The translations under genes and the position numbers were made by a program. From Sweltsa coloradensis (Eukaryota > Arthropoda > Insecta > Plecoptera > Chloroperlidae), in assembly GCA_024449915.1 (NCBI GenBank), contig JAMZAV010001041.1:1116001-1180000 (forward strand): DNA of 64,000 nt. Direction: 5' to 3'. This document shows, in pieces, positions 43,101 through 55,100 of this stretch (positions within the stretch are counted from its first letter, which is position 1; the number at the start of each line of letters is the position of its first letter). The notes beneath the pieces were generated by a model. That model was not told the origin of the DNA. It ran no database searches and worked only from the letters and a program-made list of their open reading frames with translations.

Positions 43101-46100
43101 TTCTTTGCTTCGAAAGCAGATTTCAATTTGCGTTCATCTTTATAATGCTCTTTGTAATCATACGTAGGCCAATATACCTACCCCATCAAATTGAAAAAAA
43201 ACTTTTATTCGTAATGGTAATGATCAACATACAATCAGCGTTAGGCACTGTGTGAGAGTCATATTACTTCACACATACTCAATACTGTACAGTTTAACTA
43301 ATTAATTGTGTGTTTCATTAGTGTGTTTGACCCCAATTAGTTTTAGTAGACCAAAATATGTTGGTTGACATTATTAACTCATTTAAAAAGATAAGTCCGT
43401 GTGTTCCAAAAATATGCATCTAATGTAAAAATTGAGCTAAGCAAAAATATTTTCTAATCTTCGTTCTTGGCCGAGATGCAAATTATGTTAAAAATGGAGT
43501 CAAGTTTTTTAAAGCAACATATGTGCTGGCGTGCTGCATGTCGAAATAAATAATAGACCGAGTGTAATGCTCAAAACAACTAAATATTGTTGTAATTTCC
43601 TTTCGACAACAAACCCTTGTTAACGATTCAACGCTAAAACTCTTATCCAAGTACATTCCGCAAATAAATACTACTTAGGCCTAATGTTTAGTTACAGAAC
43701 TCAATATTTGCATGATATCCGTCTCGTACAATACCGACTATTTTTGATGAAGAGTATCTCTTTTCCAAAACTAGCTAATCGTGTTCTTTATATTTCTCGG
43801 GACGATTCTTACATCAAGCTAGATGAATATTTTGGGTATTCTGTCTCCAATGCCCGTGTTTTCCTTGACTCGCAAACGGGTGGGTCCCCCTCGGTCGTGC
43901 ATATGCACTCAGCGAGCGGAAGAGCTCCCTCCGGCTGATGCGATGCGACGCGCTCCGAGCGTTGCTCGCTCCCCGCCCGGCAGACCACCCTGACTGCACC
44001 CCGGCGCACTCGAGCGTGTAACAGAGCAACACAAACAAACACGGGACACACACATCAATCATGGTAAACATGATAGCGTAATGAGTCGAATCTGTGTCTT
44101 GTAGTTTGCATGTTGCATCTCTACACGCCTGTCCGTCATAATGCAACAGCTTGCCTCTATACAAGCTCTGCTCGCAATATCGGTGGCATTCGCATACAGA
44201 CAAACAAAAGATTATCGTAATCGAAGAAACACAAATTTGTTTAAAAATAAAATTTTGGCTCACTAATATTTGTGTATAGCAGGACCAATTTAATTAACGT
44301 TATTAATTTTGGGAGAAATATTTAAAGCTTGAAAGATATTATTAAATTGTGTTGAATATGTTGTCGAATTTGAGGAAAATATAGGAGTCGGGTCTTAATA
44401 AATTGGCGCTGTTGTGTACTCGGCACCTTCACCAACAGATTCAAATGCATGCTAAGAATGACTGTGTTATTCGTCGACAATCTGTTGATTAAGTAGCTTC
44501 GCTCCCTATTTTGGGTACTCCCCTACCCGTTTTATGCCCCTGCCGGGACACAAACCCTCTTGTATCGGTGCTATCTCATGTAAATTCATGTATGCGCACC
44601 GGTGTCGGTGTGGAGTATGCACAAGGGGATGATGAGAGATGTAACCCCCCTCCCCTCGGCTTCGGGCTACTGATTCCGTCAACTCAACGGTTCACTAGTT
44701 TTCTGTTAGCTGTGACGATGGAAAGTGACACTCATTAGCGAGGCAAATCCTCGGCAGGTCTGGGATTATCTGCGCATGCTCAGAACCGCTCAGCCGTAGA
44801 ACGGGGGGGTCACTTGAAATGAAGCCGTCACTATGATGTGCATTGTTTACGTAACAAGGGTGAGAATTTGATATGGGTGCATGGCCCCGGCAAGATTTCA
44901 TCAGAAGTTAGTTAATATAGTAAAGTATACTGACTTCTTGTATGGAGTTTGTCTAAAACGTCATAATTTCATAACTTTGTGTAAACGAGTATAAAAACGC
45001 CCATTCAAATGATTTTAATAAATAAGAAAATTAGATCATTGTGAGACTCACGATTTTTTCATAAAAAATATTGTCAATTTCTCTTTTGTTGATTTCACAG
45101 TTTGAATTTATATAACAGAAATATTAAATGCATATTAAAAGAAAAGATCTAACATTAACTGATACAGGATTTTAAAGTCCTAAAAGCGTTTTGGAGATTT
45201 TAAAATTTGCTTTCAAATCTAAATTTCAACACTAAAATCCAAGAACCACTTTTCTGTTCGTTCGTCCGCGTCCGTCCGTATTCGTATGTCATCTCTTACG
45301 ATAACACCGTGTATAGGTACTCCGATTGACATTGACATGCGTCTTTTGACCTTGCCGTTCAACAAGGATAATACAGAAGGTTTCTGGCGACCCTACGAGG
45401 CTAGCGCCACCTAAACTTACCATACACTTACCCGGCACCTCCACCAAAAACGAGATTTGAAATCTTTAAATTGTTTCCAGTCATAAATTATGTAATGACG
45501 TGTTGCAGGCTTACGCCCCACTGTCTTAATTTAATGTATTCTTAACTGTTCTAAACATTCAACATTGTTAGTTGTCATTATTGGATAATTAATGGCTGTG
45601 AAGGATGATAATAAACTTCACCCCATCCTAACTTCAATCTAATTTCTGTGAATGGGGTTCATCTCCTCTCTGCATTTTATTACACAAGATGTTTCCGATA
45701 GGGTTATGATTGTGTTTCAGCAAGAACCGGGTGCACACATCCATAACAGATGAATCACAGTCGTACAAACTTCGGGCATACACGATTGCTTTATTGAATT
45801 TGATTATTGAAACTCCTCGAAAGTTTTTAATATCTGCGTATACTGCTTTTCATCCCCCATATTAACAACTCTTTAAAGTGTAATAAACATAAGCGCCCCC
45901 TTCCCCCCTCTCGGCCGGATGTTGTAAGGTCGTGTTCGAGCTCCTCGTGTAATAACCCCGAGCAAGTGATGGACGGACGCATCCTTTTGTTGCCCGGTGA
46001 TTAATGAAGCCCCAGGTGATGTCAGACAAGCGCTGTGCAGAGAGGGTGGAGGCAAATTAGTTGCGTCACGATAGACAAATGTCGAGCTAATTATTACTAA

Positions 46101-49100
46101 GTTGTAAGCCGTGTAAGTATTTGCGTCGGTATTCGTCCAGCTGTGACTGAAAACATTATGTGCCAAGAATATGAGAACTTGTCTGAAAACGAGTTGGTTA
46201 TTGGTTTCCGTTCATAATCTACCTATTTCAGCCTATAACGATGTAAATAGTCAAGTTATGCGAGTAATACGTCTTTAGTCTCCCTCTTCCCCTACCCCCC
46301 CCCCCCCCAAACACATTTAGGGAGCGAAGCTCGTGCATCAATTTATCTGTCCGTCCGTCCGTCACTAAGAAAACTGAATATGACCTCCGATCGACATTGT
46401 TTGTTGGCATTGCCATTCTATCGAGGATGATACAGAATGTTTTTGGTGACCAACTGACCATGCAATTATTTTAGCCGGGCCTAGCCTTAGCCCCACAACC
46501 AACACCCGAAAATTATATATGTATGTACCTGGCAGCTCCACCATTAGTCTTCCACGCGAGGACAGGCGTGGTATAATAGAGATTAGGCAATGCGCATCAG
46601 TGCATTAACTTTTATTTGATTACAACTTTCCAGACCCAGTTGACAAAAGAATCGAAACTCGTTTGTAGTATTTTTTTTTGTAATGTCATATTTTAATTTA
46701 ATTCAACCCATTTCCTTTTTGTAAAATCATTGATGCAAATCAAAACAAAAACAGTTACATTTTTAATCTGAATCGAAAAAAATCTTGTTTTCAATTCTCC
46801 TGAAAATCCAAAATACTCTTTATTACCACAGATCAGTGTCCATTACTGTGTTACTTGCAGCTTTTTGTTTGCAATGCAATTGCCATTAAAATATTTAGTT
46901 TCAAGGTCACACTAATGTTTCTAATTTTTAATTTTAATCTGATTTAAATGAAGAAATTACCCTTTCAATAAAAAACCCCACACAAACACAGTTTGCACAG
47001 ATTTGTATACTTAATTTCACTGGACTAGATCTATACTTCATTGTTCCCCAATTTGTTGTGACTTGTGAAATCAAATATCATTATTATTTGATTTCAAGTT
47101 TTAGTGAACAACGATGGCGACGTTTAGATAATTACTTTTTTCCAAGTGGATAATGACCCAAGAAGATTGAGGAAAAGAACCTGGCTCTCGGCAAGGCAAC
47201 ACATAATTACTACGATGCACCAATACTCTAGTTTATTGTTCACTATTTAGTCTCGCGCGTTTACGACCCCGTTCTACATAACATCCTCATGAAATAAACA
47301 TGGATTTAATTATAAACAACTTTGTTTGTTTCAAACTGTCCGTTTACGAAAACTTTCCAGCGTATTCACTTTTAAGACCTTCCGAGTTTCAAATAATAAA
47401 CAAAATATGTTTTTTTGCCACACGGAATAGTTTCTATAATAATACGGCTGCAAAGCACTATATAGCAGGCGTGTTTGGGAATCTATTCTTGTTGAAAGAA
47501 ACTGCCGACATAGGTTCCATCTCTTGTAATAAGTCTGGTGATCTGACACTTTTATGACTGGTAATAAAGAGAGACGATCATAAAACTGTTGTTGGAGTCT
47601 GCAGAAATCTGTCGAGACTCTTGTGGGGCTGTTTAGCAGGGTAATCACGTCCAGCCCATGCTGTCGGATAGGCAGGTATACTTTTCCTTGTTGGGTCAAG
47701 CAATAAAATGCTCTTCAAGAGGATTTCTTGCCCCGAAATTGTATGTTAGCACCCCAAAACTTTCTTTTTTTGAATGGGTACCTCAAAGAATTTGGGTCGT
47801 GACCATGAAACTAAACTGACTATCTGAAGTTTCCTTGAGAACACGACAGTTTTACGATGCAAGATGTGATTTTGTGATAATTAGCTGTGATGGCTTCCGA
47901 TCATTTCACAATACCTACTTAAAAATCAATTATTTCACAACTTCTGATTCTGAGTCAAGAAAAATACAATTTGGAAACCATTGACTCTGAAACTTGTTAC
48001 TTACATTCGAGCATTATTGAGCATTGGAAATAAATTATTTATAGAGTAGAAATCCGTTTTGAAGCGTAACTAGCGCTCCGTTTGATGATGTCGGCGATGC
48101 ACGGTACTTCCATCTTGATTCAAAGGGCTGTGTGAGAATACAATGGTAATAAGCCTTTCATATGTCAGACTGCATTGTATGGCGCAGTCGGTTGATTTGT
48201 ATCCGTGTAATTTAGTAATGGGCATTGTTCGACTAACTCAGCCCGTCCAATGTCCAGCTGCGGACAGGGTCATGCTTGCTAGTTGCATGTAAAGGGGAGG
48301 GTAGTTGGCCCAATGCGTTTCTGGGCGTGCGTATAGGTGAGGAAATATTACTAATGTATGTAGGTGACATGAATGACGGTTTTAATTTATTTAAAGTTTA
48401 AAAAAATATAATTAATTAATTAAAAACTAACCCCTTGTGCAGACCGTTTGGGAACACTACGTCGGGGAGGGGACAAGGGATAATTATTTGCCTAAATCTT
48501 TACCGAATAACAAATCTGCTATCAGTGGCGTCGGAACAGGGGGGCAAGGGGGCATTCCCCCCCCCCAACTTTCATGCCATGGGGGCATAGGGGGGCAGAT
48601 TTTAGAGTTAGAAAATCAAGATTTCTACTCTACTTTTTGGGAAAGCAACGTCGGATGATCCTGTCAACAATTTATTTACAGGAAGAAACAACCCAGCAGT
48701 AGCAGAAATGTTAGGTTGGCAAGTTGGGATTTGGTTCACTCGTGTCGCATCGTTATGCGTTCTGTCATCTTTGGAGTAGTGAAGTGACTTTGATTATAGC
48801 AAAGTGGCAAGTGGGAAGGTGTAAGTAGTGTAGTGTAGTGTGTAGTGTGAAGTGTAAAGTGTGTGTGTAGTGTTGCGTGTTTTAATGGCGTTAAAGATTA
48901 AATTGATAGGCAGCTGGGGCTTCGCCCCAGACCCTAGTTATACCCTACAAAATCTGCTAATGGATTTGCCCCCCGCAACTTTCAAAACGTTCCGACGCGC
49001 CTGTCTGCTATCACTATCCGAGATATTATTGATGACATAAATGTCTACCAAATACTTAATATTATTATCGAAAACGGGGAGATATTTTATTGTTGTTAAG

Positions 49101-52100
49101 ACTTCTAAGCATTGTTAATTTTAAAAATAACCAATCACCATTAAAATTTCTTGAGGTGTGAACAGATATTAGTTTTGAATCTTTTCGTTTTACCAATGAA
49201 AGCCCAGATTCCTAGATATTTCAGCTAGTATCCTCGAGTCGTTTTGGAAGCTGCGTTTCCCTTAGATTTTCTTGAGTTTCTCGTTGTTATTTCTGCTATG
49301 CAACTGCTGTTCACTGTACATGAATGTACGTAGCATGTGCGCAATATAGCCCAACGAATTTCTCCACCCTCCGACGTTCGAAATTAATTGGTTATATGGA
49401 ACAGCCCAGCAAGGGGTAATGATTCAATTGTATGTGTCAATGTTTTATATTCTCTTACGCGTTGACTCGGAAATTGTATAATTGTATTTTGGACGCGAGA
49501 GGAAGCGCGTTCACCTGACTGGGGGGCTATTACTGACAAAAGAATGGGGCTGGTTCGGAATCGGCGTGAAGCCCTTTCGACTTGAGCTACTCCTTTCTCC
49601 TCTTATTGAGACCTCGCTCGCACCCTTTGAAAGCTTCCAAGCGGGAGGACGAACCGTTAACTCGATGTAGCTTTTTGTTAGACGTGTTTTTTATGTTTTG
49701 ATTATTAACAGTTCCCCGATTCCAGAATCCGCTCCTCCCCGAAATGAGGCGTGCGAAAATTATCGGCCGAATTGTGACTTTTATTCAGTAAATTCGATCA
49801 AACATCTGGTAGCAAAACACCCCCTGGGTGATTCGACGAGGAACAAAAGGGTTACCCCTTCTCTGTCGGACAAAGAGCCCATGCTGAGCTCGCGTCAACA
49901 GAGCGACCCCGGAGGTCCGGGTTCGAGGACCGGGCGGGGCAAACGTCGCCTGTCTCTTCTCGCGGACTACAACATTGTGTGACTGTGACGTGCTACTTCC
50001 AGTCAAGCGTGTTGGAGGCGTATGTTGGCCACACCTGCTTTGCTCGGGCGTGCGTCAGTTTCAGTATATAGACCTAATAACTTGTACACGCGTAAACCAG
50101 GATACGTTTTAATTTTATATTCATTTGAAGCTGTCGTACAATCCACTTCTGTCAAACACTGACGCATTTTGTTGTGTTTAGTCGCTCTTGAGGTTTAGAA
50201 GGATAAGTAAATAAGCAGACCTAACTTGTTGAATCTTATCCATATAAGCTCACTGAAAAAAAGACATTCTTTGCATTTATTTATTTGAATATGATAAATT
50301 GAATATCTTACGTATTGCAGAATTCGACACAGTTCTGTATAGTTTATAATTTTAAAAGTACAAATTCAAATTAATCAAATTACTACGGCATTGCTCAAGT
50401 CTTACAAATACATTATTTTACAAATTCATTTTTTTAATGAGTCTTTCAACTTCTGAATTAAAAAGAGTCCCGCTGTCTGGGTATTGTCCCAAACATAGGT
50501 TTCCTACTGTGTGTGCCTGCTAAAGAACGTAGCCCGACTTGACGACTGAAATATTTATTCAACGACATCCCTTAATAACGTTAATGAATTGGTGACCATT
50601 AAAATGCGAGCAAGGGTGTTGAAAGGCTCCAGCACACGTTTAACAAACGGTTTGTCAAACAAGCTTTCTTTGACTTTATTTAAGCCCCCACGTCAGCTGC
50701 ATACGGGATGAGGACATATACGTCTCCTTGTGTGAGCTAGCGTGGCTCAAAGAAAGGGTCACTGTTTTTATTCTAACTCAATTTATAATAATGAATAGGA
50801 AATGTCACCGTGTAACTTCTCGCTTGTTAGGGTTGCATGTGTTAATGGACATAGAGGGGGGCACTATTTAAACAATGCCAAACTGCCCTAATTGATAACT
50901 TTGACACACAACCTAAACACCACTTTTCATGTCGGGCCCCCGTGTTTGTATTGCAATGTAAACTAGAAAAATTACAAGTTTTTTGTCACTTGGTTTTCGA
51001 CTAACGGATTCGGTCTGCGCATGACTTTTGTTTTCCCCGTGAGAAACCGGACTGTGCAGGTTTTGTGCCCGAGATATTGCTCACTCCCAGTATAGCATGG
51101 GCCCTATCTGTACGTGCATGGCCAACGGACGGTTTTTTATCTCGCAAATTACTTTTGTTTTACAAGGAAGGGCGTGATGAAAATGACTAAAAAACAGAAG
51201 GCAATTTCACACATTGCTGATGCATAGGACAGGACGGCTACAAACGTCACAAGAGTCTCTGCTGAGCAGTGTGCTGGTGGGTTGGCAGACATGCTGGAGT
51301 TGTCGCTAATTCTAAACGTACATGATTATCGCCCTCAAAACGATATTTTAAAATCAAAGGAAGATGACTGCAATCTTTTCTAGATAAGTGAGGATCTTGA
51401 TTCTTGAATACAACAGGATAATATATTTTGTAATTGTTTTGGGGCGGGACGTTACGTCACTGTCAGTGTCAGCCAGCCATCATATGCAAATTTTGCGACA
51501 AAAGTGGGAACCCTGAGCTAAGTGCTACACGCAATTTAGAGCGACGATTTTTTAAATTGTTTCTACACAGCATTGCCGTCCACCTCCTTATAAGGAAAAA
51601 CGATTTTCTGAAATATCGTTCAATGAACGATTTTTTTCGTCCTCAGGTACAAATCTCTTATTTGCACCGTCAAGCATTTGTCAAGCAAATCGTGAGAATA
51701 CTTTTGAAAATATTTTCTTAGTTTTGTAGAAAGCAATAAAAAATAAATTTCTAGCGCAAAAATACAAACAGAAATAAACATTCCGGATTTTTTTCTCCAG
51801 TGTAGTGAAATGGAATCTTCGCTTCGCTCGCTACGCGGCATGTAAATTATGCTCATTGTCATATTTCTTTGATTTGGGTACTTATTGAAAGCCATGGAAG
51901 TTATTACGTGACATAGAAGTAAATATAAGAAATGATGAGTGTGGTTAAATATTCCTAAAAGAGACAGTCAGTCAACAACGCGAAACTGGGAGATCATCGT
52001 GAAAAAGTTGGGATGGATTTTTGTATTCGCCATATTAATAATTACCAAATAAACTTTGGAGGATATACACTATCTTTGTTACGCCGTGGGAATTTAATCT

Positions 52101-55100
52101 TTTAAACCAAAAATAATATTGTATGGCAACATGCTGTGACATGGCAGTGCCTTGTGCTAACGTTATTAATTCCTAAGTGTCATGTGACAAACAAAGCACC
52201 TCCCAGATGTCTGTCCTGCTCATGTTTTGATTGATGTTAATGACGTGTCGGTGTGACATGACACCCGAGGACAGGACATGACTTTCAGTTTGACTCTTGT
52301 TAGGTGATGATCCATCCATTCATCTCGCCACCCTAGGCTAGGGCGACACGGTCGTCGTGCCTTTGTTTCTTCTCTCCTCAGGTTGGCATTATGTGCTGAT
52401 GATGCGATGAGAGATAATCGATTCGAGGACTAGAATGCCATACTATTGAGTTTTGACAGAGAGGGCGAAAAATGGGAAAATATGGCAATTGACAATCGAA
52501 ATTTAAAAATGTTTGATTTGATTTGATTGGATATTGCTTTACGTCTCATATTTATGCAACTTGGCTAATCGAGACGAAGGGAGGGACGTAAGGGATGACG
52601 CGGGGGGACAAGGGGTGGACAGGCCATTGCTGGTCAGAACCAGCCACAAGCATATGGGGAGACAGGGGTTCCCCACGTCGTGGTCGTCTCCGTCTGTGTC
52701 ATCATCCGTCTGTGTTGTCTTTGTCGTCGCCGTCGGGGAGGTAGTCAAAGGGAAGGGGTTCCCCGATAAAAATGTTTGAACCTGAAGATCGTGTCAAAGT
52801 CAATATTTTGTTGTAATGTTGTAGTTGTAAAGCTAATGATTAATGTTTGTTCTCATTTATTTTTTATTTTTATTTTGTTTTTGTTTTTTGTGGGGGGTGG
52901 GGAATGGAAATGGCTGGAAATTTTCGAAATGTTGTATTATTTAATAAAAAGTAATAAAGAGTGTAAATAATACAGAGCAATTATCCACTAACTAAACTAT
53001 TTTTAAACATCAATACTTTGTGTGTATACACAACTTTGGGACGTAATTTCTTTAATAATCCTTTGCAATATTGATATAAATGGTAATTTTCTGTTTACGA
53101 AATTTATACAACTGTACCTACTCAAATTAATTAATTAAGTTAATATTTGGAAAAATAACATTGGAAAACAACAACAACAAATTGATCACATGCTTTACAG
53201 TTACACATGGAGTCTCAGGCGAATATATTTATATCAAGAAGAATTGTTTCATCGTTAGAGTAAGACTTTACAAGATGAAACCAGAAGAGTCAATATCCTG
53301 CAAAATGCAAACTGTTGCAAGTTGAACAACATGGATTGACTTGTGATGGCGACTGTACAATGACGCCGTCCGCCTAACCGCAGACTTCTTGCAGTTCCCA
53401 TCACGTTCACCTAACCACAACGCTGGTAATTGGATTCTACAACGATTTCACAGTCGGAACACAGTTGATTCTGTGCAGCAGAATATTATAGACAGAGCAG
53501 AACTCTTTCTCAAAGACACGCATTGACAAATAATTATTATGATTCTCATGACTGGACTTGCCAACTGCGTCACTATGGATATTACTATTTACTAAAAATA
53601 CAAAAGATCGAGATATCCCTTTCACCGGACATGTAGCCTATATATACATGAATTCTGCAAATAGTTTGAACATTTATTTATACATTTTATATATACCCGA
53701 TCAATTTAATGAAACATACAGTAGAACACTTTTGGAATATTATGTTTAACTGAATAAACTTCACAAGTGCTCACTCGACGAATTCACACTTTATGTGGAT
53801 TTTAGTAAGTCAGGTTTGTTGTAGAATTGTCACTTCTTTATGTTTTTTGTAGACATTAGACAAGAGCACTTTTATAAACATAATGCGAAATGTACAATTC
53901 GAAATAACTATATCATCCTAGTAAAGCTCCCCCACCACCCACCACCACCCCAATTATGCACCACTATGTACGTTTTAATACAATTAATGTTTATCCCCAC
54001 ACCGTAATAATGTCGAATAAACACTAAAAATGTTTGTTTGTTTTGTTATGAATTTTGATTGTGTATATATTTGATTATTTACAAACCAATGGAAAACGAA
54101 TATAATTTCAAAATTATTTGCTTTCCAAATGAAATGGAAAGGCAATCCCGAAGAAGCTTGTTGTGTGAGTGGAGTGATGTTGGGCCTGAGCTCGCTGACT
54201 TGGAAGGTAAATAGCAGTTCCAACAATGTTGTCAAGTAAACACGTTGACAATAGATGGAGGGCCCCATTCTCTGGTGCAAACAGCGAGAGCAGCCACTTT
54301 ATCCACGGTCCAAGAATGTAGACCAATACATCAGAGAGACGAAGATGTGTAGCAGCTATACACACAACACAAACGTCTAAAAAAGGTACCAAATAAACTA
54401 CGTGCATTCCAAACGAAAGAAAAACCGTTTCGCCTTCTGAGGTTTTGAAGTATAGAACATTCTTACGTGCGACGGACGATCACAAAAAGGTGGTTTTATA
54501 AGTGTGAAATTGACCCTGCAGAGTGGAACGACTCTAGTCAACCGGAAGTGGATATTTGAAAAGAAGTTTGAGTGTCTGTGGAATGGAACGATTTAGGTTC
54601 GTTGCATCACAACACAAGACACCAACAGCTGATAAATGATCGGGACTTCGGAAGCATAGGAAGCACCTCTTAAAAAACAAGATTAATTCAATTAGTATAG
54701 TACAGGCCAAGAAATTGCATGCAAAAGAACCCAACACCCTAACAACCCAACGGAATGTAAAGTATGAGTAAGACAATTAGTGTTTTTCTTTTGCACAAAC
54801 CATAATTAAATATGGGTTTAAAAATTATTCAACATATCCTCATATAGTCAAACATTAAAACGAAACACAGATGCTGAAATTTTCTGCTAAGCGTGAAGAT
54901 GGAGACTACAATAATTGGATGAGCGTAGCGAGCGTAGCGAGCGAAGCGAAAACTTCAATTTCACTGACCCCTCAAAAAATTTAGCTCGGTTGTTTTTTTG
55001 TGTTTGTTTTTTTTTTTTTTGTTTGTTTTTTTGTCTGTTTGTTCGCACGATTCCGGGCAAACGGCATAAGCGATCTTGATGAAAATTTGACAGGACCTTT

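Noticed and set aside
43814..44263. 149-codon open frame on the - strand, with an overlapping 80-codon frame
   Set aside because: Both run through the same CpG-rich island and neither resembles a known protein. Overlapping long frames are expected in GC-rich DNA.
49895..49945. tRNA T-arm-like GGGTTCGAGGACC
   Set aside because: No box A at the right distance and no cloverleaf. A chance GC-rich palindrome.
52861..52900. T-rich stretch as a transcription terminator
   Set aside because: The DNA is eukaryotic and intronic. T runs are common and have no associated hairpin or gene end.
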